From Planctomycetota bacterium (GTDB lineage Bacteria > Planctomycetota > UBA8742 > UBA2392), in assembly GCA_020849795.1 (NCBI GenBank), contig JADZFR010000002.1:1-64000 (forward strand): 64,000 nt of DNA, written 5' to 3'. The stretch's first letter is position 1. Each line of letters starts with the position of its first letter. The position numbers and the translations under genes are program-made. The notes under the pieces were generated by a model. It made no database searches. It saw only the letters and a program-made list of their open reading frames with translations, and was not told where the DNA came from. Below, piece after piece: positions 20,345-29,771 of this stretch.

Positions 20345-20686
20345 CTACTCGCCCTTGTCGCCGGGCTGCGGGATAATCTTCTTCTTGCCGAAGACCTTCT
20401 TCTTTTCCAGCTCGGTCTTCAGGTCCTTGCTGATCTTGCGGGTCGGCGCTTTGACCGCCTTTTCCGCCTGCTTGGCGGCCTGGGTCTGGTCCCACTGGAA
20501 GCGCTTGGTGAACGCATCTACGCGGCCGGCGCTGTCAATGAACTTCTGCGTGCCGGTGTAGAACGGGTGACACGCACTGCAAATGTCCACGCTCAGTTTC
20601 TCGTGGCGCGTGAGAATCGCAAACTTGTTGCCGCAGGTGCAGGTGACCTGGGTGTGCTTGTGCTTGGGATGGATGCCGTCTTTCAT
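20345..20686 (-). CDS. rpmE: Ribosomal protein bL31, zinc form with long C-terminal extension
   Basis: Large-subunit ribosomal protein L31. Starts MKDGIHPKHKHTQVTCTCGN; the zinc-binding Cys set is present at residues 16, 18, 36 and 39 (CTC … CSAC), and HPFYTG is the L31 signature. The usual protein is about 66-80 aa; this one is 113 aa because of a Lys-rich tail after residue 70 (QAAKQAEKAVKAPTRKISKD). ATG 20686 is chosen over an upstream in-frame GTG because it gives the conserved N-terminus. It precedes prfA. Confidence 0.92.
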   Translation of the reverse strand: MKDGIHPKHKHTQVTCTCGNKFAILTRHEKLSVDICSACHPFYTGTQKFIDSAGRVDAFTKRFQWDQTQAAKQAEKAVKAPTRKISKDLKTELEKKKVFGKKKIIPQPGDKGE

Positions 20687-20937
20687 ATCTCGTCTCACTT
20701 GACTTTATGCCGTCGCGACGGGCCCGTGCCTTGTGCAGGGATACCCGCAGCCGCCATTGGAGCGGCGAATGATAGCCGTGGGTTTTCCACACGCAAGAGT
20801 CCGTCCAGCCGACTGGGCAGCGCAGCGAGTACCGGCCCGCCTGGGACATACGCCGGCAACATTTGTTACAGGAAGTGCGCGTTGCCGTCCGTTAATGAGG
20901 GGTTACACTATTCAGGCTGGCGTTCGGGGGCGGGCGG

Positions 20938-23900
20938 ATGAAGGGCAGTTCCGGCGTTTTGGTCACGATTCTTGGCGCCATCGTCCTGATGGCCATGGTT
21001 GGCGGCTATCTCTTGCTTCAGGATTCAGGCCCAAGCAGCGGCAAGGCCCGCGGCGGCACAGCTTCTGACCATGATGCCGACGCCGCCGCCGACAAAGCAC
21101 GCCAAGACCGCGACGGCAAAGCTGACGCATGGGACATCAACCGCCGCGCCAACCGCGCCTTGGACCCCGACGACCCGGAAGGCAAGCGCGCAACGCGTGC
21201 CGGCACAGGCGCTGAGGGCACAGGCCCCACCAATCCAGACGACCTGCCAGCGACAGCCACCGTCAACCCCGACGAGATCAACGAAGTCGTTCCCGGCCAC
21301 CTGATCGTGCGCGTGGTCAAGCGCGAAGACGAACGCCCATTGCCGGGCACCACTGTCTACTTTCCGCTGCGTGGCACGCGCCTTGAAACCGAAGGTGGCG
21401 AAGTCAGCATCAGCGACAAGCTGGATGCCATGGTCAAGCGCACCAACCGGCACGGCGTGGCAGTCTGGAGCGAGAAAGAACTCGCCGAACTGATTGCCCT
21501 GCAATCCGCCAGCATCGAGAAACAAACCAGCGTGCTGATTACCGCCCTTGGCTACGCCGACGTGTTCGAACCCCTGGCCATCCCCGACCTCAAAAAAGGC
21601 GCGGAAGCCACATTCAAGCTCATGCCGGCTGTGCGCATCACCGGCAAGGTGCGCGAAAAGCGCGGCGGCATCGTGAGTTACGCCAAGGTCGAGATTCTGC
21701 AAACCAACCAGCAGGGCGACACCTCGGCGCCGGTCAACCGCTTCAAGATCAGCGCGGACGGCTTGGGCGAGTTTGCGATCAAGCTGGCCGACACTTACCT
21801 GTATGTCTTCGAGGTACAGCTGAACGGCTATGCACCCTACAAGTCGCGCGTGTTCAACTTCCGCGAGGACAAGCGCGAAGTCAGCATCATGCTGGAATCT
21901 GCCAAGGGCATCAGCGGCGTGGTGGCTGACACCGGCAATAAGCCGATTGAGGGTGCCGAAGTTTGGGCCAAAGATGACGGCCTGCGCGTGATGACTGACG
22001 CAGACGGCAAGTTTACCATCGACATGGTCACCGACCGTATCTTCCGCAATGACGTGAACCTGCGCTTTTCAGCCAAGGGCTATGCGCCCAAAGATGAGAA
22101 GGTCCTGGCCAACGACCACAACGTCAAGGTCAACCTGGACCTCGAAGGCACGCTCACCGGCGTGGTCGTGAACGACCGCGGCGAAAAGGTCGCCGGCGCA
22201 ACCGTGCGTTGCACATACGTCGAGGGGCCCAATCGCTACCCCTGGGACTCCGTGCTCAGCGGCGAGAACGGCGAGTTTCGATTTGGCGGGTTCAGTAATG
22301 GTGACGTGCAGGTCTCGGCACACCTGGGTGACCTTTACAGCGCAAACAGTTCGGTCAGGGTCGCACCGCGGAGCAACGCCGGCCCTGTGACGCTGACGCT
22401 GATCACCGGCGCCAGCATTACCGGCCGTGTGCACGCCGGCGGCATTGGCATCGCGACCGTCACACTGGCCCTGGATGGCAAAGCCGCAGGCGCCACCGAC
22501 GCTGACGGCGCCTACAACCTTGGAGGCATCGCCGACGGCAAGCACAAGGTCAAGATCGTCAACCAGTTTCCGATTGCCGACGAGATGTTGCGGCAACTGC
22601 CCGTGTTCACAACCGACGGCAAGACCTACTACTACTTGCCGACAGAACGCGAAGTGACCCTGAAGCTCGCCGACAGCGTGGCGGTGGATTTTGACGTCAA
22701 GCCCTTTGACGCGCGCATCGACCGCAAGATCACGGTCAACATCACCACCAGCCCCAACGAGCCGGCAACCGGCGTGCAGGTCACAATCAAGCCGGTCTAC
22801 GGCCAGCCGCCCGAGGGCGTAGAGGCGCCCAAGACCCAGGTGCTGGCACTGAACTTGCCTGAGGGCAAGGCGAGCATGCCGCTCAGCCTGGTCAACGGCG
22901 TGAGCTACGAAGCCACGTTCGTGCACAATCGGTTCTTTGAGGCCAAACTGACCAGCGACGCCCTGGCCGGTGTGCAGGATGGCGGGACGATCGAGCTGGT
23001 GCTGGAACGCGCCTTCATCATCAAGGGCACGGTGAAAGACAGCCAGGGCAACGGCCTCGAAAGCGTGGGGCTCAGCAGGGACAAGAACAATCCGTGGCAG
23101 ATGACCGCCACGACCGACATCTACGGCTACTTCGAATTCGGTCAGCTCAAGGCCGGCGAGTACACGATTACGGCCTTCAAGACCAGCTATTACCAGGAAG
23201 CCAAGGTGGTCATCATCGAAGGCGCTGACCCGGCTCCGCTGGACATGACGCTGGTGAGCGCCAACGAGATTCGCATCATCGTCACGAACAACGGCAACCC
23301 GCAGGCGGGCGCCCACGTGCACATTTATCGCAACGACGCTGAAGGCGACGATCCCGACGACTACAAGCGCCACTTCGACATCGGCACGACCGACGCCAAC
23401 GGCGAAAAGTACATCAACTTTCACTGGGTCCGGAATTACCAGATCGTTGCCTACTGGGGCAGTGAAGTTGCGTTCACCAACTTCAACAACCTGAAGGAAA
23501 TTCCTGAGCGCGAATTCAGCATCGAGCTTGAGGCGGCTTACGACCTGACCGGGGTCGTGGTCGATTCCGAGAACAGCCAGCCCCTTGGCGGCAGCATCGT
23601 GCGCGCACATATCACCACCACCGGCACCGAGGGTCGCGACGGCAACTTCTTCCAGATGCAGGTCAGTGGCGACGGCCGCTTCAATTTCAAAGTACCCACT
23701 GGCAGCTTCTACTTCTATGTGCCCAAGACCAGCACGCACCAGAGCTTCAACACTGAAGGCAGCCCGGTGCCGGCGGGTACGCTCGACACGCTGCTGCCCG
23801 TGCCGGTGCGTGAAGACATCCAGGGCAACTATGCCCAGATGGTCAGCATGACGGTGCCCAGCAGCATGACTGCCGGTCAGCAGTACTCTGTCGAAGTTGT

Positions 23901-24189
23901 CGTCAAAAACCGCGGAGACACCACCTGGACAGCCGCAGGCAACAAGCCGTGGCGCCTGGGCAGCCAGTCGCCGCAGGACAACCAGACATGGGGCATGGGG
24001 CGCGTCAGCATCGCGGCAGGCGTTGAGGTCCGGCCGGGTGAGACTTACAGCTTCCAGTTCATGGTCACCGCGCCGGCGACGGCGGGCACGTACCAGATGC
24101 AGTGGCGGATGGTGCAGGACGGCAAGGAGTGGTTTGGTCAGTTTACAGAAAAGCGCCAGATCACCGTGACGGCGCCCAGCCCAGAGTAG
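20938..24189 (+). CDS. Large surface protein of repeated carboxypeptidase-regulatory-like domains with NBR1-like C-terminal domain
   Basis: 1083 aa. An N-terminal hydrophobic segment (VLVTILGAIVLMAMVGGYLLL, residues 7-27) anchors or exports the protein; a charged, disordered linker follows to about residue 100. The body is a tandem of prealbumin-like beta-sandwiches, each with a GVVxDxxxxPxxGAxV plus TDADGKFxI pattern (for example residues 325-370, 400-460, 490-540, 690-750). The last 115 residues (MTAGQQYSVEVVVKNRGDTT to the end) carry spaced Trp residues in the pattern of the NBR1/FW Ig-like domain. No enzyme motif was seen. Probably a cell-surface or periplasmic structural or adhesion protein. 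ATG start; no neighbours appear functionally linked. Confidence 0.75.
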   Translation: MKGSSGVLVTILGAIVLMAMVGGYLLLQDSGPSSGKARGGTASDHDADAAADKARQDRDGKADAWDINRRANRALDPDDPEGKRATRAGTGAEGTGPTNPDDLPATATVNPDEINEVVPGHLIVRVVKREDERPLPGTTVYFPLRGTRLETEGGEVSISDKLDAMVKRTNRHGVAVWSEKELAELIALQSASIEKQTSVLITALGYADVFEPLAIPDLKKGAEATFKLMPAVRITGKVREKRGGIVSYAKVEILQTNQQGDTSAPVNRFKISADGLGEFAIKLADTYLYVFEVQLNGYAPYKSRVFNFREDKREVSIMLESAKGISGVVADTGNKPIEGAEVWAKDDGLRVMTDADGKFTIDMVTDRIFRNDVNLRFSAKGYAPKDEKVLANDHNVKVNLDLEGTLTGVVVNDRGEKVAGATVRCTYVEGPNRYPWDSVLSGENGEFRFGGFSNGDVQVSAHLGDLYSANSSVRVAPRSNAGPVTLTLITGASITGRVHAGGIGIATVTLALDGKAAGATDADGAYNLGGIADGKHKVKIVNQFPIADEMLRQLPVFTTDGKTYYYLPTEREVTLKLADSVAVDFDVKPFDARIDRKITVNITTSPNEPATGVQVTIKPVYGQPPEGVEAPKTQVLALNLPEGKASMPLSLVNGVSYEATFVHNRFFEAKLTSDALAGVQDGGTIELVLERAFIIKGTVKDSQGNGLESVGLSRDKNNPWQMTATTDIYGYFEFGQLKAGEYTITAFKTSYYQEAKVVIIEGADPAPLDMTLVSANEIRIIVTNNGNPQAGAHVHIYRNDAEGDDPDDYKRHFDIGTTDANGEKYINFHWVRNYQIVAYWGSEVAFTNFNNLKEIPEREFSIELEAAYDLTGVVVDSENSQPLGGSIVRAHITTTGTEGRDGNFFQMQVSGDGRFNFKVPTGSFYFYVPKTSTHQSFNTEGSPVPAGTLDTLLPVPVREDIQGNYAQMVSMTVPSSMTAGQQYSVEVVVKNRGDTTWTAAGNKPWRLGSQSPQDNQTWGMGRVSIAAGVEVRPGETYSFQFMVTAPATAGTYQMQWRMVQDGKEWFGQFTEKRQITVTAPSPE

Positions 24190-24231
24190 TCAAGTCAGAG
24201 TGATGTTACTCGACCACGGCAAGCAGCCACG

Positions 24232-24549
24232 ATGGCAAAGGCGAAACGAAAACGCAGTCGGCGCAAGACGGAGACCCCAACACCAAAGGATTGGGACTCG
24301 CGCTACAAGCAACTGCTTGAATTCATTCGTGAGTTTGGTCGCCACCCATCCCGCCACACCCCGGAATCTGACGAGGAAGAGTCGTTGGCGTGGTGGGTCA
24401 AGGACCAACGCCGCAAACTTCGCTACGGAAAGCGCGGCAAAGCCAAGCGCGGAACGCTGAGCCGAAGCCAGAAGTCGCGATTGGACGAGTTGGGAATCGC
24501 CCCCGACCCGCGCTTCGCGAACGTTCCCGCCCCCGCCGCCGACGGTTGA
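24232..24549 (+). CDS. Small helicase-associated-domain (HA) protein, 105 aa
   Basis: Very basic N-terminus (KAKRKRSRRKTE), then one unit matching the helicase-associated domain pattern: WDSRYKQLLEFIREFGRHPS, then LAWWVKDQRRKLRYG and GTLSRSQKSRLDELGI. HA domains normally occur as repeats behind a helicase and bind nucleic acid. Here it stands alone, 42 bases after the surface-protein gene and 72 before nuoN. Likely a small nucleic-acid-binding protein. The start has no strong ribosome binding site. Confidence 0.6.
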   Translation: MAKAKRKRSRRKTETPTPKDWDSRYKQLLEFIREFGRHPSRHTPESDEEESLAWWVKDQRRKLRYGKRGKAKRGTLSRSQKSRLDELGIAPDPRFANVPAPAADG

Positions 24550-24621
24550 GCGCGACTCCAATTCGGACTGTTGCGCCTCAAGTTCAGCCAAGGCATGATT
24601 CGCGCCCCATAGGGGCTGAAC

Positions 24622-26178
24622 TTGGTTGGCGACTTCGACATCTTTCTGCCGGTGGTATGGCTGCTCGTCGCGGCGGCCATCGTCATGTTGATCGACCTGT
24701 TCGGCGACGACCCCGACAAGACCCGCATGTTCAACTTCTTCACAGCGCTGGGCGGCGTGCTGCTCGCGTTTGTGTCGCTGAACCCTTACTGGGACGCGCC
24801 TCCGCAGACCATCATGCGCGGCGCCATGCTGGTCGACCAGTTCAGCGCATTCCTGGTCATCTGCATCCTGATCGGCACCGCCATCTCGATGTTTGCCAGC
24901 CTCAGCTACGTCAAGCGCATCGGCGTCAACCTGGCGGACTTCCTGATCACGTTGCTGCTGGCCGCTTCCGGCATGGTGCTGCTGACGGTAAGCAACGATT
25001 TGATCATGCTGTTCCTGTCGATCGAGCTGCTCAGCTTCAGCGTATATGTGCTCACCGGCTTGCACGGCCGCAGCGGCCGCAGTGCCGAAGCCGCGATGAA
25101 GTACTTCATCATGGGCGCCTTCGCCACCGGCATCATGATCCTGGGAATGGCCTGCCTGTATGGCGTCACCGGCGAAGTGCAGCTTAAGCCGATTGGTGAA
25201 AAGCTGGCTGCGATTTTCGCGGCGCGCCAGGGCACCGAGATCATGGCAACCTTCGGCATGGGCGCGATCCTGATCGCGTTTGCCTTCAAGGTTGGCGCCG
25301 TGCCGTTCCACAGCTGGGTGCCGGACGCCTATGAGGGCGCGCCCACGACCGTGACAGGCTTCATGGCCGTCGCAGTCAAAGCCGCGGCCTTTGGCGCACT
25401 GATCCGGCTTGCGGTCGTGGCATTCCCGGCCACGGCTTCGGCCGAAGGCTTTTTCGGGGACCTGGGATTTGCCGGGTACGCGCTATGGCTGCTGTCGGCC
25501 CTGAGCATGATCTTGGGCAACTGGTTCGCGATCAGCCAGCGCAACGTCAAGCGCATGCTGGCCTACAGCAGCATTGCCCACAGCGGCTACCTGTTGATGG
25601 GGCTGGCGGCGGCGGGCGGCAACAGTGAAGTCTACGCCGGCGTGTTGTACTACCTGCTGGCGTATACGCTGATGACCAGCGGCGCCTTTGCGATGCTGGT
25701 GTATGCCAGCAGCGGCGGGCGCGACATCGAGAGCATCGACGACCTGCGCGGCCTGGCATGGAAGAAGCCGGCAGTCGGCATCGGCATGGCGATTTTCATG
25801 TTCTCGCTGGCCGGTATCCCGCTTACGGCGGGATTCATGGGCAAGTACTTCATCTTCACACAGACGATTGCGGCGGGCGGGCGCTACCTGACGCTGGCCA
25901 TCATCGGTATCTGCACCAGCATCATGGGCGCGTACTACTACCTGCGCGTGATTGCCTACACGTACTTCCGCGACCCGGACGACCGGCCGGTTGCGGGCAA
26001 GGAAGATTGGGGCCTGAAGTTCGCGCTGGGCCTAACCGTGCTTGGCACGGTCTTCCTGGGCATTTTCCCGCAGGGTTTCTACGACGCCGCGCAGGACAGC
26101 GTGAAAGAACTTCAGCACGATCACGAGCGCCCGGCTGTGACGGCACCGGACAAACCCGGCACCGTTGCCCACGACTAG
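24622..26178 (+). CDS. nuoN: NADH-quinone oxidoreductase subunit N (proton-translocating membrane subunit)
   Basis: 518 aa of mostly transmembrane helices with the antiporter-like core: FKVGAVPFHSWVPDAYEGAP (conserved Lys and the PFHxW motif), SIELLSFSVYVLTGL (conserved Glu), YSSIAHSGYLLMG, and SLAGIPLTAGFMGKYFIF. These identify NuoN of respiratory complex I. TTG 24622 is the likely start (AGGGG a few bases upstream). Normally nuoN ends the nuo operon after nuoL and nuoM; here no other complex I gene is within the window, so it is a detached copy or a separate locus. The C-terminus is a short hydrophilic tail. Confidence 0.9.
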   Translation: MVGDFDIFLPVVWLLVAAAIVMLIDLFGDDPDKTRMFNFFTALGGVLLAFVSLNPYWDAPPQTIMRGAMLVDQFSAFLVICILIGTAISMFASLSYVKRIGVNLADFLITLLLAASGMVLLTVSNDLIMLFLSIELLSFSVYVLTGLHGRSGRSAEAAMKYFIMGAFATGIMILGMACLYGVTGEVQLKPIGEKLAAIFAARQGTEIMATFGMGAILIAFAFKVGAVPFHSWVPDAYEGAPTTVTGFMAVAVKAAAFGALIRLAVVAFPATASAEGFFGDLGFAGYALWLLSALSMILGNWFAISQRNVKRMLAYSSIAHSGYLLMGLAAAGGNSEVYAGVLYYLLAYTLMTSGAFAMLVYASSGGRDIESIDDLRGLAWKKPAVGIGMAIFMFSLAGIPLTAGFMGKYFIFTQTIAAGGRYLTLAIIGICTSIMGAYYYLRVIAYTYFRDPDDRPVAGKEDWGLKFALGLTVLGTVFLGIFPQGFYDAAQDSVKELQHDHERPAVTAPDKPGTVAHD

Positions 26179-26187
26179 CCGCTCCTG

Positions 26188-26595
26188 CTACCAGCGTTCT
26201 GGGGCAGCTGCGGTCAGCGGCCCGCTTTCAAATCTCACTACCGCGTCCGCAGGCACTGAGCGTTCGTTCTCGGCGCGGATCGGCATTTCGGCCGGCACGG
26301 CATAACCGTTGTGCCACGGATGCATGGCCGAGAACGCCACCATCACGCCCAACGCCGCAGCAACCTGGTAGCGCATGCGCGACTCGCGCAGCACCAGCCA
26401 GCGCAGCGCCGGGGCCAACGCCGTACCCCAAAGCACAGCCCACACTGCAACTTCGACGCCGTCAACACTGGCCAGCGGACGCAACTGCCAGCCCCAGAAT
26501 GCCGCCAGGTCGAAAGCCAGCAACACCAGCACCGTGACCAGTGCCGCAGCCGGAAGCACGCGCCCGTGGCGCAGGCAGCTTTTGATTGCGTTCAT
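26188..26595 (-). CDS. Hypothetical membrane protein, 135 aa
   Basis: Not recognised. Three transmembrane segments (about residues 15-35, 45-65 and 76-92) and a hydrophilic C-terminal part of about 40 residues. The start ATG 26595 has AGGAG seven bases upstream. It lies 21 bases downstream of ftsK on the same strand, which suggests co-transcription, and converges on nuoN with a 9-base gap. Function unknown. Confidence 0.6.
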   Translation of the reverse strand: MNAIKSCLRHGRVLPAAALVTVLVLLAFDLAAFWGWQLRPLASVDGVEVAVWAVLWGTALAPALRWLVLRESRMRYQVAAALGVMVAFSAMHPWHNGYAVPAEMPIRAENERSVPADAVVRFESGPLTAAAPERW

Positions 26596-26616
26596 GCCAT
26601 GTCTCCTGCCGCGATC

Positions 26617-29070
26617 TCAGGCCGCGACCATGCTGTCGTACACGCCACCTTGACCCGTCAAGTCACCTGCGGCTTTGCGGGCTTCCCACTCTTCAAAGCT
26701 GATCAGGATTTCGCGCTCTTTGCTGCCGCGCGCCGGGCCCAGCATTCCTGCACGCTCCATCTGGATGATAATGCGCGTGGCGCGGGTGTGGCCCAGACCC
26801 ATGGCTGTGCGCAGAAAGCTAGCGCTACCGCGCCCCGCCGCCAGAATCTGGTCAACTGCGGCTGCAAAGTCCGGGTCCAGGTCGCCGACGCTGCCGCCCC
26901 CGGCCGCTGCCCCATCGCCGCCACCGGCAAACCGGGCCGGGTCGATCAGGTAATTGGGCTTGAGCTGGCTGCGCAGCGTGTCGAGCACGCGGTTCATTTC
27001 GTCGTCGGCAATGAAGGCACTTTGCACCCGCACGGCGCGGGGGTCACCGGGCATGACCATCAGCAGGTCGCCCTTGCCCATCAGGTCTTCAGCGCCGGTC
27101 TGGTCCAGCACGATGCGCGACTCGCTGCCGGTGTTTACACGCAGGCTGACGCGGGCCGGGATGTTCGACTTGATCAGGCCATTCAGCACATCGGCACGCG
27201 GCGACTGTGTGACCAGGATCAGGTGAATGCCCGCGGCCCGTGCCTTGGCGGCGATGCGGGCAATCAGTTCGTCAATCTTGGTGTCGCTGGCTACCAGGAT
27301 CAGGTCCGCCAACTCGTCCACGATGGCGACAATGCTGGGCAGATGCGATTCGCTTTCGGGGTCGGCGCCCGCGTCCTCAAGGCGCTTGCGGCGCTCGCGG
27401 TTGCTGAGTTCGTTGTACTCGCTCATTTTGCGCACGCCTGTGTGCTTGAAAAGCGTGTAGCGACGCTCCATTTCTTCGGCCAGCCACTCAAACACGCTGA
27501 CCGCGCGGCGCGAGTCATCAATCACCGGCGCCAGCAGGTGCGGCACGTCGCGATACGGCGCGAACTCCACCTGCTTGGGGTCCACCATTACCATGCGCAA
27601 ATCGCGCGGGCTTCGCGACATCAGCAGGCTTGCCAGCAGCACGTTCTCAAACACGCTCTTGCCCTGGCCCGTGGCGCCGCCCACCAGCAGGTGCGGCATG
27701 GCAGCCAGGTCACGAATCACGGGCACGCCCAGCGCGTCTTTGCCGAATGCCATGGGCAGGTCCATCTTCTTGCTCGCGGCTTCAAACTCTGCGGTTTCCA
27801 GGATTTCTCGAAAGCTGACCATGTCGCGGGTGTGGTTTGGTACTTCGATGCCGACGGTACTCTTGCCGGTCTGGGTCACGAAGCGCACGCCGTGCACCCG
27901 CAGGTTGAGCGCCAGGTTGTCTTTCACGCGCTCGACCTTGTTCAGCATGACGTCGGGCGGGATTTCCATTTCATAGGTCGTCACGGTCGGGCCGGGAATG
28001 CTGTCGACCACCCGCACATCCATCTTGAAGTGCGCGAACGTGGCGCGAATGATCTCGGCGCAGCGTGTCATTTCGGCTTTGGCGCGGTTGGTGTCGCGCT
28101 TCTTGCCGGCATTCAGCATCGCCACTTCCGGCAGGCGGTAGCTGGCCAACGCGGCTTCCCACTCTTCGCCGCTTGCGGTCTCGATCGGCGCTGGTGCGGG
28201 CTTCTCGACGACGGGGCGCCGCGCACCTACCTGCTGCGGCTCAGGTGCCGGTGCGGGCTCGCCGCCCGGGATCAGCGCGAGGTCGGGCTCGAAGTCGATC
28301 GTCAGTTCGTCTTCGTCTTCGTCGCTGTCGTCGCCGTCGTCTGCTTCCTCGGCGTCGGCTGGCGGTCCCTGGCGCTTGAGCAGGCGGGTCAGCCAGTTGC
28401 CGCCCTGCTGCTGCTCCAGCTCATGGGGCATGATCGGGTCAGGGATTTGGGGCGGCGTCAGCGGGCCCGAGATGGCCTCGTCGTCGCTGCCAAGCGGGTG
28501 CAGCAGGTCGCGGATAATCGGGTAGAACAGGATGTCCGTTGCCAGCAGAAAGCTCAGCAGCATCGTGAACGCCAGCACCAGGAAGGCCCCCGTCATGCCG
28601 AAGTTCGCCATCAACAGGCCGAAGATCGTGGTGCCGATCACGCCGCCGCGCGACGGCATGATGCCGCTGTCGGCATAGCTGTCGCCGAACATCGCGCTGA
28701 ACGTAGCCACCAGCATCACGGTTCCGATCAGTCGCACGGGCCAGTCGGCGGCTTTGCGCCGGAAGAAGATCAGTGTCGCGTACACGCCCAGCACGCCGAC
28801 CAGCAGGTAAGTGCCGACACCGAGAAACGTGTAGGCGTAATGCACCACCAGGGCGCCGATGCGGCCGCCGAGGTTGTGGGGCTCATCGTTGACGGGCCAA
28901 ACCGCGCCGGCGATGTCGGCAGGGTCATAGCTGACGATGGCCAGAATCATGAAGGCAACCACGAGCAACAGCGAGAGAGCCGCACATTCCTGCACCAGCT
29001 CTTTGTTCAGCAGTTTGCGCACGCTGTGCATGCTGAGGGTATCGCGCGTGCTGAGTGTCTTGCCGGCCAT
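26617..29070 (-). CDS. ftsK: DNA translocase FtsK/SpoIIIE family
   Basis: 817-aa septal DNA pump that resolves chromosome dimers and clears DNA from the division site. Four N-terminal transmembrane segments (residues 30-180), an acidic Asp/Glu and Pro linker (about 240-290), the motor with Walker A GGATGQGKS (464-472) and Walker B IVDELADL (Asp585, Glu586), and a C-terminal winged-helix gamma domain (about 745-805, FLRTAMGLGHTRATRII) that reads DNA polarity sequences. ATG 29070 is chosen for its GGAG seven bases upstream; the frame stays open further upstream but loses protein character. It is divergent from the VOC gene. Confidence 0.93.
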   Translation of the reverse strand: MAGKTLSTRDTLSMHSVRKLLNKELVQECAALSLLLVVAFMILAIVSYDPADIAGAVWPVNDEPHNLGGRIGALVVHYAYTFLGVGTYLLVGVLGVYATLIFFRRKAADWPVRLIGTVMLVATFSAMFGDSYADSGIMPSRGGVIGTTIFGLLMANFGMTGAFLVLAFTMLLSFLLATDILFYPIIRDLLHPLGSDDEAISGPLTPPQIPDPIMPHELEQQQGGNWLTRLLKRQGPPADAEEADDGDDSDEDEDELTIDFEPDLALIPGGEPAPAPEPQQVGARRPVVEKPAPAPIETASGEEWEAALASYRLPEVAMLNAGKKRDTNRAKAEMTRCAEIIRATFAHFKMDVRVVDSIPGPTVTTYEMEIPPDVMLNKVERVKDNLALNLRVHGVRFVTQTGKSTVGIEVPNHTRDMVSFREILETAEFEAASKKMDLPMAFGKDALGVPVIRDLAAMPHLLVGGATGQGKSVFENVLLASLLMSRSPRDLRMVMVDPKQVEFAPYRDVPHLLAPVIDDSRRAVSVFEWLAEEMERRYTLFKHTGVRKMSEYNELSNRERRKRLEDAGADPESESHLPSIVAIVDELADLILVASDTKIDELIARIAAKARAAGIHLILVTQSPRADVLNGLIKSNIPARVSLRVNTGSESRIVLDQTGAEDLMGKGDLLMVMPGDPRAVRVQSAFIADDEMNRVLDTLRSQLKPNYLIDPARFAGGGDGAAAGGGSVGDLDPDFAAAVDQILAAGRGSASFLRTAMGLGHTRATRIIIQMERAGMLGPARGSKEREILISFEEWEARKAAGDLTGQGGVYDSMVAA

Positions 29071-29248
29071 TGCTTGCTCCCGATGCGAATGGATCCGCGC
29101 AGGCACGGACCATTCACGACTTCGGCAATGCTGGCCCTGAATCTTGAGCCGGTTTGGACGGCACGCCCTTTCCCGGCCGCATAGCGCAAAACGATTTCGC
29201 AAGTGACAACGCTGGTTAACCGGCTTGAATCTGACGGTGGAGGGCGAT

Positions 29249-29752
29249 ATGGCCAAGAAGAAAACGATGGCGATGAACAAGCCGGCCGAGCCTGCACCAG
29301 CTGTCAACGTGCGCTTTCTGTACGCGTTCTGTAACGACGTGTCGGCGATGCGGCAGTTTTACACCCAACTCCTGGGCATGCAGGAAGGCGCGTTCCTGGA
29401 CAACGAGAACTGGGCGTGGGTGACCTACAAATCCGAAGGCTTTGAGATCATGTTCTTTCGCTGGGACCACCCGTTGCCCATCGAACTGCGCTGGGCATGG
29501 CAGCCGGGCGAGGCCAAGGTCGAGTCCGTGCCGCTGATGAGTTTCAGCCTGCACTTTCCCTGGGAGCAATTTGTCAGCGCCGTAAGGCGGCTGCGCGAAG
29601 CCGCCACCCGGGCGCAGTCCGAGAAGCCAACCTGGCGCCAGGGCAGCTACTGGGGCTGGACCGTCGCCGACCCCATGGGCCACACGATTGAAGTCTACTC
29701 GACGCCGCCAAAACCGCCCAAAGAAGGCCACACTCCCGAGTGGATCGATTGA
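29249..29752 (+). CDS. VOC (glyoxalase/dioxygenase) superfamily protein
   Basis: 167 aa with a vicinal-oxygen-chelate fold: the first half has VRFLYAFCNDVSAMRQFYTQLLGMQEG, the standard helix after strand one; the second half ends WTVADPMGHTIEVYSTP with Glu as a probable metal ligand. Expected metal ligands are not all evident, so it may be a metal-free or divergent member. ATG 29249 has GGAGGG four bases upstream and is preferred to the in-frame ATG 29225. It is divergent from ftsK and converges on the methyltransferase gene. The substrate is unknown. Confidence 0.75.
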   Translation: MAKKKTMAMNKPAEPAPAVNVRFLYAFCNDVSAMRQFYTQLLGMQEGAFLDNENWAWVTYKSEGFEIMFFRWDHPLPIELRWAWQPGEAKVESVPLMSFSLHFPWEQFVSAVRRLREAATRAQSEKPTWRQGSYWGWTVADPMGHTIEVYSTPPKPPKEGHTPEWID

Positions 29753-29771
29753 CAGGCTGCGAACACGCCAA

